Source: Rhabditoides inermis
Taxonomy: Eukaryota; Nematoda; Chromadorea; Rhabditida; Rhabditidae
Direction: 5' to 3'
DNA length: 64,000 nucleotides
Assembly (NCBI GenBank): GCA_963966185.1
Contig: CAWZYM010000077.1
Location: forward strand, 30,001-94,000
The position numbers and the translations under genes were made by a program. The notes beneath the pieces are model-generated. The model saw only the letters and a program-made list of their open reading frames with translations. It was not told the origin of the DNA and searched no databases. Positions 1 through 18,163 of this stretch are shown piece after piece. The first letter of the stretch is position 1. Every line of letters starts with the position of its first letter.

Positions 1-40
1 GCGGCTTGTGTAGGGGAGGCCCCGCCTACAATCCATTCAT

Positions 41-1245
41 TCATTCATCGACCCGCGTTGTTGCGTCGTCCGTTTTCAATTTCCAGGTTGGATATCCGAG
101 TGGACTATATTTGAATTGGAACGGCGCCTGCAGGCATGATACATGCTGTCCGATTCGGGAAGAGAGAGAGAGCGAGAGTGTGTGGGTGGGAGAGAGTGGC
201 AGAGTGATAAGGAGTGAGAGGGCGAGATGATTGCGGGTGATCTTGACCTGATTTGTCTCTCTCTTTACTGGCTGCGCATTCCCGCCTAGGGCGACGGCAC
301 ACCACAACAACAAATCAATCATCTCTCGATGTACTATTGATTAGGATGTACTATCGGATAGATAGAGGGAGCGATACTGATTATAGTGATACATGGAGTG
401 ATAAAGAAAGAAAAAAATGACTACTTCACTGATGCTCTGTTCACAGTTCTTTAGATGGTTAGTACAAAGCAATTTGTAAGGTGTAAGAATCTTCTCGATT
501 TGAAACTGGATTGATTTCAGTATTTTAGAGACAGATGAACATTCAGAAAATCCAGAGCATATGCAAACGCCACCATAACGATCATAACTATATAAACTTT
601 CCAGCCATGAACCATGTATGTGATATGGGGCAAATAAGAAGAGGACGAAAAGATACTATGAGAAGAAGTTGTGACACTCCCAAAAACTGTAGGAAAGCCA
701 ATAAAACCAGTCACTTACCATTTTGTGGCGAATCTGCGGCATTGAATAGGAATCATACTCTTGAAAGTAGACCATCTCCCTTCTCTATCACTCTCTCTCC
801 TCTTCTCATCAATCGATAATGCAATCAGCTGATAGGAGTTAATCAAATGAGTAGTGGAGGTCGAATGAATGGGCGTTCGAAGGAGAAAAAGGGATTAGGA
901 ACTGAACAAGAACCGAAACGAATGGAATACAGTGTGAAATAGCGCGCTTCGCCCCCCGCTCTCTCACACTCTCCCACTCCCATACTGCTCTTTCCAAACA
1001 CGCGTCGGATAGACACCAATGTTGCGACAACGAATAGATTGTAACAGAAATCATACAGTTCACAGATGGTGAGTGTCACTCACAGCAGTAGTCTGACTGG
1101 GTGGGCCGCTGGCTGCCGTCTCTCCCATAGCCCGTCGCTGGAATCGGATGCCCGACGGCGTCGGAGGCGCTTCGGTGGCTGCGTCGCTGCCCACCGCAGT
1201 GGTGGACGTAGTGTCGCCGGGGCTGCTACGCAGCGAACCCCACAT
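41..1245 (-). CDS. Putative small gene, function unknown
   Basis: A tentative gene. The best-supported piece is a 54-codon first exon (1084-1245) that starts MWGSLRSSPGDTT, is rich in Thr, Ser, Ala and Pro, and stops at a good donor (gtgagt) in phase 0. A possible last exon near the window edge reads APFQFKYSPLGYPTWKLK and ends in TGA at 41-43, preceded by an acceptor in phase 0. A 15-nt exon near 700 (IRHKM) with correct splice sites could link them. If joined the protein is only about 86 residues, with no signal peptide or known domain. The link between exons is inferred from phase alone, and more exons could lie between them. The family is not recognised. Confidence 0.3.
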
Positions 1246-2234
1246 CACAGTATAGAGTACTGTAAGAGTGGAACGGGGTTGATTCAAGCACAGGCGGGAT
1301 CGGAACAGCGATAAATCGTTGATGTACTTGCAAGTGGAAATTGGAACGATCAGTGCAGAGCTGGGAGAGGATCACGGGAATGAGACAGATACTCAGGCGA
1401 TGGAATACATACGCAGCGAAATCTCGAGTGCACCTCAACGCTATTATGCGGTAGTATGCGGGGACAAAAATGGAACGAAAACGAAATCCACTCGAAGGAA
1501 TAGTAATGGGGAAGTGGGAAGGTCTGATAGAGTGATATGCAAATGAGGCCGGCGGGATCAGGACAAGGCGGGATGGAGAGAGAAGGGGAGAAGGGAAGAG
1601 AAGGAGAGAGACTGCGGACCCGCGCACACCAGACATATCACCACTACATGTCACAATATCACTGCTCTTTTCTGGATATTATCAGATACGTTTCGCGAAT
1701 CATTTGATGCGACACCTAGATTAGTGATAATTACGATTCGTATTACGAAAGGACGAAAGATGACTGGAATAATGATATCCACGAAACGGAATAACGCCGT
1801 ATTGGAATCATACGCAAGCAACAGTATTGAAAAGTGAGAATGGGGCAGTCTTTGTGTGTCTGGAATTAGGTTAGATCAGACAAAGAAAGAGGGAAAGGAG
1901 AAAAGAGGCTCGAATATGGAACAACAACAACAACAACACCAGAAAAGAAAAAAGGGAAAGACGTAGGATATAATGCGTTTATTAAAGAATGAAATGACGA
2001 ATAACTGAGATTATAATGTACATGAACATAGCTCATAACTGCGTTGATTTGGTACAGACATGTTAGATGGTTAGTAGGGGAGGTTAGGAGATCAGATAAT
2101 GTGATAAGACTTTCGATCTTTTGATCCTGATTACTCACGAATAAACACAATGAAGGCAATGCGAGAAGACGAATACAAATACAATGTGGACTAAGTGAAT
2201 ATGTACAGTGCAGTTCTGATCCACAGACACTGAT
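1246..2234. other. Intergenic, nothing recognised
   Basis: No exon chain with matched splice phases was found on either strand. Short open frames here have no coding character. The stretch probably contains the promoter of the upstream minus gene and the 3' flank of the next one. Confidence 0.5.
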
Positions 2235-3596
2235 CTACCACCATGCGCTGTGTTCGTGCCGGAAGTGGCTGGCAGCTGATTGGAGTCCGTTGTGAAGGGA
2301 GAGGACCACCCAGTCAGCTCCCCCGAGGGCACTGCACACCAACTGAAAGCAGAATCAGGTGATGGACTAATAAGGGTTTAATCATATAACATCAATACAC
2401 AAAACACACAAACATCCTCGTACAGGTTAATAACAAAGGCTAGTTTGGCAGAGTGATGACCGTGACAGAAGTTTTTGACACCCAAGTGTATATAGAAAAG
2501 GTATGTCAATGTTAGTAACGGTAGTATATTTGATAATGTGAAGACATGAACTCACGAAGTGGACGGATCTGCTGACAGCATCCCACACCCAGCACACATT
2601 CTCACGCACATTCTCCCACAGCTCACCGAATGCAGCAGACATCTGAATAACATCAGTGATTGGCTGATATCAACTATTGATTAGAATTATCGATTGATTA
2701 GTGCCACACGCTCTCACTTGCTGCCACAGATCCTCCCAAAACTCTGGCTCTAGGTAAGGCGCCAGCTGAAGTGATTAGCTTGAACAATCGATAATCAATC
2801 AATAATCACTTACGAGGTCTTCGAATGCGTCGAGGATGGATGCGAGAATGACGTGGAAGGCCATGAAACCAGCGCCGATGTGGTGGAAAACAGAAGACAC
2901 GCCTGGAGAGAGAGAAGTTGTGGAGACAGAGATGCTGTTGATGAACTACCTTCAGCGATCTCTGCTGCGAGTTGCTGGGTGTGCATATGGAGGTCGTGGA
3001 GGGCACTCCTGGAAGAGAGGGGTAGAGGGAGAGAAAGGGAGGGAGGGAGATGGAGAAGGAGAGAGAGAGAAAGGGATGAGATAGTACCTGTATTCATCGC
3101 AGAGCATAGGCGATAGTGAGGTGTGGAGATGCGAGTCGACCGAGTGAAGGAATCTGAATCAACCGTTCTCCCTCCTCCCTCCCTCCCTCCCTCTTCACCC
3201 ACCCGCACATGTATCCTCCTGCCTGTTGGCAGTATATGGTTTGTAGATATCTATAGACGACCACCGAGAAGAATAGTCCGACGAGAAGGAGAAGACAGCG
3301 TGCAGAGTACACGAGGGGTTGTCTGGAAGTAGAGATACGTTGCAGAGTTCCGAACTACTGCATCCGGAACCGGCTACTTTGACGCCGCATGTGCCAAGAG
3401 CAATCAGAATAAGCGCCTCTAAGTTTGTGCTACTCGATCATGCTAAATTGCATATCGAAGTCAAGCTGATGAAGTCATAAACAACAGAAAAACGGTTCAA
3501 AACAACTGGTATTCCTGAACTCACTTGATCTCCTCGGGTAATTCCGGCACCTCTCCCTTCACGAGTCGGCCAACGCGCTCCTTCCATTCCTGAAAG

Positions 3597-3646
<50 letters not shown>

Positions 3647-4660
3647 CATTTCACTTTCTCTCCCCTCTCTTTCTCTTTTACCTCTTTTACCTTTCCCACC
3701 TTGAAGTATTCGACGGTCTGTCGCAGTGACTCATCGACCTTCTTTTCTCCCACCTCCTCATTCTCTTCATCCAACTTGGTTTCGATCACTATTTCCTAAA
3801 ATTAGTTATAAAAATGATTGCATAAATTTTTTTCCAATTCCGACCTGAACGGTTGCAGTGGTGGGCGAGGTCATCTGGTCGTCGAGACGAGAAATCAACT
3901 CTGCAATATGCAAATGAGGGAGGGAAACGAGATAGGTTGAACTGGTTAGATGAGAGAGTTGCGAGAGAACATAGCAACACAACACTGCATGCATACACAC
4001 ACCCGCCTTTTTTGGAAATTAGACGAGAGACAAAGAGAAAAGAGGAGAGCGCAGTGAGTAGGATCGATAGCCTGGGGGCTGGTGAGAGGCGAGAGAAATA
4101 CGAGAGGAGACGTGCTAGGAATCAGCTGACTCTCGTCGCAATCAGCTGATCGAATCAGCTGAGCGCTTATGGGAAAGGAGGGAAAGGAGGGAAGAGGAGG
4201 GATATATGGATATGAGATGATTAGCATCTCTCAGCAGATGAATGCGAGAGCGGAGAGAATAACAGATGGTGTGAAATCGAGAGAGAGAGAGAGAGATGAA
4301 CAGAGGCGAGAGCAGAGAATATATATGATACAGTGATAATTGTGATTTGATAGTCGATTTCCGAGAAATAAGGTCGAAGGAATGCGTTATGCTAATCTCT
4401 TTGTGCGCACCGCCGGACAAAAGATGCCAAGCACACACTCAAAACAAACACGCACTCAAGCCCCGCGGGCAAACATAATCAGCTGGCAATCAGCTGGCAA
4501 TCAGCTGGACCATACCTGTGGTTGGGTCGGCTGGCGCGAGGACGATCTGCTCCTCCGACTGCTCCATCTTCTCCTTCTCCCTCTGTTGCTGGAGCAGGAG
4601 ACCTCTCCTCCTCTGTTCCTTCTCTGCCTTCTCCTGCTTCCGCTTGCGAGACGAAAACAT
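2235..4660 (-). CDS. Unrecognised protein, 272 residues, ten exons
   Basis: Ten exons join in perfect phase: 4516-4660, 3845-3900, 3700-3795, 3525-3589, 3088-3153, 2950-3008, 2814-2902, 2718-2765, 2556-2642 and 2235-2342 (819 nt including the stop). The start MFSSRKRKQEK opens a strongly basic and glutamine-rich helix likely to form a coiled coil (residues 1-35). An acidic linker follows (EENEEVGEKK), then a mostly helical half with a run of aromatic residues (FHHIGAGFMAFHV, YLEPEFWEDLWQQ). There is no signal peptide, and the moderately hydrophobic helix near residue 170 is too polar for a certain membrane span. The gene structure is well supported but I do not recognise the family. Intron 3 carries a long (CT)n tract. 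Confidence 0.75.
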
Positions 4661-6162
4661 CACGGCAAGACGAGAGAGTCTAGAGAAACAGGGCGTACAC
4701 ACAGATACAGCGCATGTGTACTTGTAACCGCGCGTGTGTGTGTGTGTGGGCAGAGACAGAGAGGGAGAGAGAGAGAGAGAGGAGAGGGGGAGAGAGGGAG
4801 AGAGGGACATTGTTTGTATACGATTCCAACTCTGAAGAGAGTAACTCGAGATCGAAACTACAAGCTCGAGTTCAATCGAAGGGACGTCTAGTTCATGATT
4901 ATAATCATAAATGAACAATGAATCAGAAATGGGAATATGGAAATGTGTAGCATTGCCTGTGTATCAATGGTTCATTGTGTGAAGCGAGTGGCGGGAGACC
5001 GCATGCAAATTGAGTGTCATGTGACGCGTGCGCGACCGGAATAGAATAGGAAGGGGTGGTGTGAGGTAGTGCGACACACTCCACACGCAACCAGCCACCG
5101 CACCACTGCGCACTACATCAAACGAAGAGAGAGAGAGAGAGGGGGGGGAGATCATGCAACATCTATGTGTACTCAGGCTACATTCAAAAGCTAACATCAC
5201 GTGCAAGCAAAAACTAACAAAAGCATAATAACATGAGATATTGTGAGCTTGGCGATAGCTGGTAGATGGAGAAAAGGGTGATCCAACATGGCGGCAAAAC
5301 ATTTAGACCTCTCTACGAAACACCTGTTGCTATTCGAAATGGAGGAGAGATAGAGATAGAGAGAGAGAGAGGGGGGGGGGAAGAGAGAGAGAGAGAGAGA
5401 GAGAAGACTGATCAAAATAATGGAGAGAAAGGGCGTGCACCCGTGAACCAATAATTACCCTCAGGCGACATATTGTCATCTGGATTAGCGAGGAGAGAGA
5501 GAAAGAGATTGAGAGAGAGACGGAGAGAGAAATAGAGAGATAGAGAGAGAGAAGGGAGAAGAGAGAAATGAGAGAGAGACGGAGAGAGAGAATGGAAGAG
5601 GGTGTGAATCAGAGGACCCTCTCAATGAATGCATTCTGTAGTGTAGAGAGGGTATAATGCGCGAATATGAAGGGGAGTGAAAGGGACACCTGGAGGGTGG
5701 TCCGTATATCCAAGAGAACCATCCTCTCGGGGATCAAATGACATGGACAACGGAAGAACACATGAAGATCAAAGGCGGACGCCGCCTCTGTGCATTAGAG
5801 ACAGGAAGCGACAATGACCACAATTACGCTCGTTATAGGAAGGCGCGGGAGGGGCAGGAACACTGACGTTGTTAACTGTCCAACAAAATCCTCCAACGTC
5901 CTTCGCGACCGGATGTGTCCGAGTGTTGGCGGACCAATGAGGAACAGGTGAACACAGGTAATCACAGGGGAGAGAACACCCACAAACATGTCATAATCGC
6001 ATTCATTTGGCGCACACTCGCACGCCAAGGCTAAACCGCCACGCATACACAGGCAATGTTGGAGTGACCTCGAGAGAACGAGAGAGGACAGCGTGCGAGA
6101 GGGAGGGGGGAGAGTGTGTGGGTGAGGGAGAGAGGCAGCCGGCTGCAGCTGACAGCTGGTCC
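4661..6162. repeat. Intergenic with (GA)n/(CT)n tracts
   Basis: Several simple-sequence tracts lie here: GA-rich at 4755-4800, 5125-5145, 5350-5405 and 5490-5600. Frames across them are low-complexity shadows. A hydrophobic minus-strand frame near 5795-5940 could be an exon but shows no convincing acceptor, so it is not called. Confidence 0.5.
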
Positions 6163-6629
6163 CTAACCGGTGCTCAGGACAGGCTCTATGTGAGGTATCG
6201 TTATTGTGAAATCTCACCAGTTCATTTTAATAAGCATAACGAAAAGGCGTTACTGTTGGTTAGAATGGAACACTACGTTTTACCTCGCAGCGCAAAGTTG
6301 ACAGGAAAGTGTCCGCGGTTTCCGAATCGGAATCGGCATATGGGACAGTGTCTGGAAGGATACATGATAACAGTTCACATGTCAATGAAATGATACTCAC
6401 ACAAAGTATATGGTGTGGGCGCATAGCTGGTCTATGCATGTCTCGCAGAATGAGTGTCCACAGGGAAGGAGGAGGGGGGACAGCGATGAGAAACGCTCGT
6501 AGCACACCTAGGACAATAATGCCATCAGGATGCTAGTTTCAAAATCTTAGAAAACACGACACTCTTTTAACTCACCTTGCAATGATCGATCTCCTTCAGC
6601 GCATTTCCCACATTGAGCATTGGTAGCAT
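6163..6629 (-). CDS. Small RING-finger protein (probable E3 ubiquitin ligase type)
   Basis: Exons 6576-6629, 6401-6507 and 6284-6351 join in phase and give a C3HC4-like RING. A CKVC pair comes first, then PCGHSFCETC, and lastly HCPIC. This matches the Cys/His spacing of RING-HC domains, which bind two zinc ions and recruit E2 enzymes. Downstream, GHFPVNFALR resembles the short helix after the RING in many TRIM-like and nematode RING proteins. A last exon at 6163-6185, in phase, would add eight codons and a stop, for about 83 residues. That final exon is the weakest part; the protein may continue farther. Substrate and partners cannot be read from the sequence. Confidence 0.6.
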
Positions 6630-7304
6630 TTTCAAAACTCTGCTGTTCGGGACGTCACACAAAACTGTATCGAAGGAATTGTGAAAGAAACGGTAGGGAT
6701 TGCGAATTCGTTTGTGGCGGATCGAAAGTGTAATCGGATTGGGCGAAAATCAAACACTACCGGGTGTATTCACGAAGAACGCTGGGGAAAATAAAGAGGT
6801 GGGGTGAGTTGAGAAGACAAAGTGGGAAAGTGTTGGGTACTTGAGAAGCAGAAAGGATCGACTCACTCCCACACTCTCACCACATAAATCAGCAGGGAAC
6901 ACAACTTGACTGTTGTTTGTTTGTCAGAATGGCTGACTAAACAACATACTTAGCTAATGATTATTAAAATTTTGGTGTTTATTAGACTTGACTGATGATT
7001 ATTAACATTTTTGTGTTTATTATATAGTTATAGCACATTTTTGTGGTAGATGAACACGATGCCAGACAGATGGAATGGGGTGGTGTGTATAGAGAAATTG
7101 GCGAACAGTACACATATATGCGCATATGAAGTTACAACTGTAAATGTTTCACTCCTTCCATAGACACAACCACCGCTCTTTGGATTCACAGAAGACGAAA
7201 TGAAGAGATTATTCGCGTTTATGCTAATTTTGGCAGATCAGACATTCTGTCTGAACGAGCCGTTCATAAGGCATGCGGCACGAGTGGGTGTCAGTCAGTC
7301 CCCT
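6630..7304. other. Intergenic, nothing recognised
   Basis: AT-rich between 6940 and 7060, with a direct repeat of a short segment (ATTATTAA...TTTTGTGTTTATTA near 6959 and 6996). No exon or RNA gene is seen. Confidence 0.4.
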
Positions 7305-8560
7305 CCCCCCTCCCCCTACCGCGTCCAGCGATGGAGCTGTATTGGCACCGCGCAGGACATGGTCCCCTCCCCCCTCCCCTACCGCGTCCAGCGATGGAGC
7401 TGTATTGGCACCGCGCAGGACATGGTCCCCTCCCCCCTCCCCTACCGCGTCCAGCGATGGAGCTGTATTGGCACCGCGCAGGACATGGTCCCCTCCCCCC
7501 TCCCCTACCGCGTCCAGCGATGGAGCTGTATTGGCACCGCGCAGGACATGGTCTCCTCCCCCCTCCCCTACCGCGTCCAGCGATGGAGCTGTATTGGCAC
7601 CGCGCAGGACATGGTCCCCTCCCCCCTCCCCTACCGCGTCCAGCGATGGAGCTGTATTGGCACCGCGCAGGACATGGTCCCCTCCCCCCGCCCTACCGCG
7701 TCCAGCGATGGAGCTGTATTGGCACCGCGCAGGACATGGTCCCCTCCCCCCTCCCCTCCCCTACCGCGTCCAGCGATGGAGCTGTATTGGTACCGCGCAG
7801 GACATGGTCCCCTCCCCCCTCCCCTACCGCGTCCAGCGATGGAGCTGTATTGGCACCGCGCAGGACATGGTCCCCTCCCCCCTCCCCTACCGCGTCCAGC
7901 GATGGAGCTGTATTGGCACCGCGCAGGACATGGTCCCCTCCCCCCTCCCCTACCGCGTCCAGCGATGGAGCTGTATTGGCACCGCGCAGGACATGGTCCC
8001 CTCCCCCCGCCCTACCGCGTCAAGCGATGGAGCTGTATTGGCACCGCGCAGGACATGGTCCCCTCCCCCCTCCCCTACCGCGTCCAGCGATGGAGCTGTA
8101 TTGGCACCGCGCAGGACATGGTCCCCTCCCCCCGCCCTACCGCGTCAAGCGATGGAGCTGTATTGGCACCGCGCAGGACATGGTCCCCTCCCCCCTTCCC
8201 TACCGCGTCCAGCGATGGAGCTGTATTGGCACCGCGCAGGACATGGTCCCCTCCCCCCTCCCCTACCGCGTCCAGCGATGGAGCTGTATTGGCACCGCGC
8301 AGGACATGGTCCCCTCCCCCCGCCCTACCGCGTCAAGCGATGGAGCTGTATTGGCACCGCGCAGGACATGGTCCCCTCCCCCCTCCCCTACCGCGTCCAG
8401 CGATGGAGCTGTATTGGCACCGCGCAGGACATGGTCCCCTCCCCCCTCCCCTACCGCGTCCAGCGATGGAGCTGTATTGGCACCGCGCAGGACATGGTCC
8501 CCTCCCCCCGCCCTACCGCGTCCAGCGATGGAGCTGTATTGTATTGGAACGTCCAGCGAT
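7305..8560 (+). repeat. 63-bp minisatellite, about 20 copies
   Basis: A tandem array of a GC-rich 63-bp unit containing GATGGAGCTGTATTGGCACC and CGCAGGACATGGTCCCCTCC. Copies are nearly identical; a few carry a shortened C-run (CCCCCCGCCC in place of CCCCCCTCCCC), which shifts phase between copies. Because most units are 63 bp, a multiple of three, and lack stops, all three plus frames stay open across the array, producing spurious proteins of 431-462 residues. There are no splice signals, no start context and no conserved domain, so this is treated as non-coding satellite. The array abuts the decayed transposon copy just downstream. Confidence 0.9.
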
Positions 8561-8572
8561 GGAACTGAGCTG

Positions 8573-9045
8573 ATGGAGCTGATAGAGCCGGATTACTGTT
8601 TCAAAGGAACCGTCAAAACAAAATGCCACACATGCCCCACTCCATCCTTCATTAGATGTCCCCGTTGCGAAAAGTATTATTGCTTTGATTGTATGTTCAT
8701 GATCAAACTACGTTGCTAGAAACGATTCACGAAATAAATTTGTGCTTATTATATAAAGTTGTTATTATTCCATCTCGCAAAAAGTTTTGCCGCATAGCGG
8801 CATTGCATCGATACCGCACCTGTCATCTTGACTGTCATTTTCAACTTTCCAACTCACTATCCATTCGGCCACGCTGCTGTTGTCACAGGTCATTTTCATG
8901 GGTAGTCTATTCGGTGGCTGTCCAAATTGGTTTCAAACAACCATTCAGGAAAAGTTATGCTCATATTCGGAATCAGCATGAAAAACTGTGTATATGACCA
9001 TGTATTCATAAGAATCCGCCAAGACGAGTGCGCAAGCTGCCCTTG
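8573..9045 (+). mobile_element. Decayed copy of the DNA transposon seen intact at 19.5 kb
   Basis: Two blocks match the 740-bp element at 19511-20250 in the same order and orientation. At about 8590-8719 a frame ends in a Cys-rich motif (KCHTCPTPSFIRC then CPRCEKYYCFDCM) parallel to KCQACPTASLIKC and CPKCENFYCLNCM in the other copy. At about 8795-9045 the sequence is a diverged version of that element's 243-bp terminal repeat, including the segments GGGTAGTCTATTCGGT and AAAAGTTATGCTCATATTCGG. The motif resembles the zinc-binding tails at the C-terminus of some cut-and-paste transposases; that is inference. This copy has lost its left end, perhaps through minisatellite expansion. Confidence 0.7.
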
Positions 9046-9559
9046 TTACTCCATTCTGCGTGAAGCATCCCTTGCATATGGACTCCAAGTTGCAGTCAAC
9101 AGCACAGCTTTTTTTCCGAAGTATACTCATTAGATGAGTTTAGTCTTGATAAACATGGATTGTACGCAGTTGATATGACGAGAGGTGGAAGAGTGGATAG
9201 CAGGACGAATATCATTGTCTTCGAGTTTCAACTTTCTGAACAGTTTCTTCTCTCTTTTCTGTCAACCTTGCTATGTGTCACATCACATACCTCACTCACT
9301 CGCATAGTTACACACAGAAGCCGCAGAGGAAGCAGAGAGAGTCCGTCAACAAAATGATAAACTACTTATGGTGTATCCATGGATACTTCGATTCAACACA
9401 TTTGACAGAAAAGATCGTTTTTATTGATAGATTATAAAAGATGACTAACAAAACTTTGGAATGTGAATGGAGAAATATTTGACTACGGTGAGGAGTTCCT
9501 GACGCCTCTAGATCAAAACACACTACAGAACAGGGATCAAAGCACAGAGCACAGTGTGT
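9046..9559. other. Intergenic, no gene seen
   Basis: The 3' flank of the alkyl-DHAP synthase gene and the outer edge of the decayed transposon. Short open frames only. Confidence 0.4.
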
Positions 9560-15952
<6,393 letters not shown>

Positions 15953-16677
15953 GGTCGATTACTGCAACACCGGAAGTGATAAAGTGATCGTATCGGAAAC
16001 AAGAAAGATGCGCGATCGATGTGTGTGGAAAGGTGGTGTGAGAGGGATAGCAAAGGCGTGTGTCTATTGCTTATCACCCAATCCAAATAACCCCTTCATA
16101 GAGGAGTGACACGGGAGATAAGGAGTGAGAACAGGGTACACGAGCCTATCAACACAGCCTATCAATCAGCGTCACACGAGATTCGCATCATACTGCAAAC
16201 TCTATTTTGTTCGAACATAATTCAGAACTTTTCCTCAGAAAAGATATTTTGCCATCTCCTCACTACAGTATACTGACGTATTGGTTGGACATCAAAACTC
16301 CATACCACTGCAAAAAGCAAAACTGAAGCATACATTTACATTCGAATAAACATTCAAATAAACAAGACGCATTTTTTCATCCTTTTTTATCATCCTTTCT
16401 TGTTTTAAAGTCATCATCATATAGCATCATTTTGTCGTTGACATATCTTCTCTCACTTTGCATATCCGCGGGCCGTGTTTATTGGTGGCTCGCCGCAGTG
16501 AGAGGGAGTGAGTGAGGGAGAGAAGGGGCCGAGACACCCGGGGCAACACTCCCGGACACGGACAGACCGACCGACAACCATCCTAGACTGTGTCCAATTA
16601 GCCAGTGATACCACTGTATCCACGGGCCATGCTAGGCATGCGTACAAAAGGACAGGACAGGGAGTGACCGTCACATT
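15953..16677. promoter_or_regulatory. Divergent intergenic region between ads-1 and nanos
   Basis: 725 bp separate the start codons of two divergently transcribed genes, so it likely holds both promoters. It contains AT-rich stretches (16300-16440) and no open exon. No specific element can be named with confidence. Confidence 0.45.
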
Positions 16678-17610
16678 ATGACTGCCTTCATCATTTCTCC
16701 ACGCTCCTACGACTTCCCGGACTCGTTCGTCGAGGACCCGAACCAGGTGAACGAACCCTTCCCTCTCCCCATTCACAATGGTCCGCTTCAGTCTCTGTCG
16801 GACAGCTTCGCGCGGTGTGTGCGAATGAGTCGCGGTTCCGGATGGGCGAACACCACTGCGCCCGTCAGGGGAGGAGGATGGGACTCGTTCACTGACACGG
16901 TACGTTAGCATGTCTCACTCCAACCGTACCGTTCACGTCTAACCCTCTCCCCTTGCAGCGTCACTACGACCGTCTGTTCGTCTCGGACTCCGTGACGTCC
17001 CGGGTCGAATCTCTGTCTTCCCGCTCCTTCCGTCCCATCCAACCGGCCGCCCCCTCTCTCCTCGATGTCTCCCTCCCCGCTCGACCCTCCTTCACCCGCC
17101 CACGCCTCGCGTCCGCTCCCTCCGCGCACCGCCCCTCCCAGCCACGCCCCCGATTCAACTCCGAGGTGGGTCGTCCCTCAATGGCCTGCAATGTGATGAT
17201 GCCGTTTCAGTCCGTGGACGTGAACATCTCTCACCATAGCTCAGCCGTGCGTCGGGGGAAGCCGACTCCGTGTTCGTACTGTGTGCGTATGGGCAATCGT
17301 GCGGACCACACGAGGGACCGCTGTCCGGCCATCTCTCAACTCAATCCCTGTCGCATCTGTGGCGCCAGCGGGGTCAACAACCACACAGAGAGGTGAGTCC
17401 TCTCTCTCTCTTCCATCTTTCGTCTCTTGATCTGATAATACCAGTAACCTGATAATAACCTGACAACCTGACAACCTGACCCTTTGCAGCCACTGTCCTT
17501 CCCGTCGTGCGGTGTTGTTGGATCGTCATCGGGAGTTCTGTGTGTTGGCGTCTGCGCGTAGGGATGCCCGTCGCCGCGCCCGCGCAGCCCAGTGGAGCAC
17601 CCGAGTGTAG
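16678..17610 (+). CDS. Nanos-type zinc-finger translational regulator
   Basis: Exons 16678-16899, 16959-17392 and 17490-17610 join in phase to 258 residues. The N-terminal two thirds is Ser/Pro/Arg-rich and unstructured. The C-terminal part carries the tandem nanos CCHC fingers: CSYCVRMGNRADHTRDRC followed by CRICGASGVNNHTESHC, with exact nanos spacing and the Cys-Gly-Ala-Ser-Gly signature of finger 2. The second finger is completed across the last intron (the final Cys is in exon 3). Nanos proteins bind Pumilio/FBF on germline mRNA 3' UTRs and repress translation, keeping primordial germ cells quiescent. The basic tail (RRDARRRARAQW) fits RNA contact. Worms have several nanos paralogues, and which one this is cannot be told from the window. 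Confidence 0.95.
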
Positions 17611-18163
17611 GGCACTCTCCACCCTCTTCTCTCCTCCCCTTCTGTCTCTTGCCGCCTATTACTGTAGTACTGTACATAGTATTTGTTGTTGATTTCACGT
17701 GTTCGCGTGTCCTTGTATTTAGATGTTTCATATTTGTATTTAGGTGTTTCATATTTCGCGCTGTTATTTAGATGTCCGCGTTATCGTGTTGTTTACGTTG
17801 ATTTTGATTTTTCACTATATTTTATACATATTTGAATACATTTATTTATTGCACATTTTGAGCTGATAAACACATTTATTTATTGCACATTTTGAGATGA
17901 TAAAATGTGTTGTTTGCATATCTTTCTGTTCTGATCTATTGCCTACAACGCAACTGCGGTTTATTTCCTGGTCTACGCTCTAATCGCTCGTTGCGGGTGG
18001 TCTAGAAATTGCAGACAGGGCTACCACTGGCCGAATGGTACGACAATACTATAAAAGACTCACGTTCAATTCCACATGTGATCTATTGTGTTTGTCTCGT
18101 CTGCTGTTTTCACCGGGTTCTGTTTACTATTGTTGTAATAATAGTAACGTGTTCTTTCAGGAG
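17611..18163. other. nanos 3' flank and UGT upstream region
   Basis: AT-rich 3' UTR-like sequence with a short direct repeat (TATTTAGATGTTTCATATT-type near 17718 and 17740, and TTTATTTATTGCACATTTTGAG near 17840 and 17876). A TTCTTTCAG at 18152-18160, three bases before the UGT ATG, is a likely trans-splice acceptor. Confidence 0.5.
17671..17678 (+). promoter_or_regulatory. Pumilio/FBF-type element in nanos 3' UTR
   Basis: TGTACATA, a perfect UGUANAUA consensus, lies 61 nt after the nanos stop codon. It suggests PUF-protein control of the nanos transcript. Function is inferred from the motif only. Confidence 0.45.

Noticed and set aside
5795..6217. Minus ORF of 140 residues with hydrophobic end as an extra exon of the RING gene
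   Set aside because: No acceptor in the needed phase was found; a short in-phase last exon at 6163-6185 is simpler.
7200..8719. Three overlapping plus ORFs of 431-462 residues
   Set aside because: They translate the 63-bp minisatellite in three frames; no single frame is favoured and there is no gene structure.
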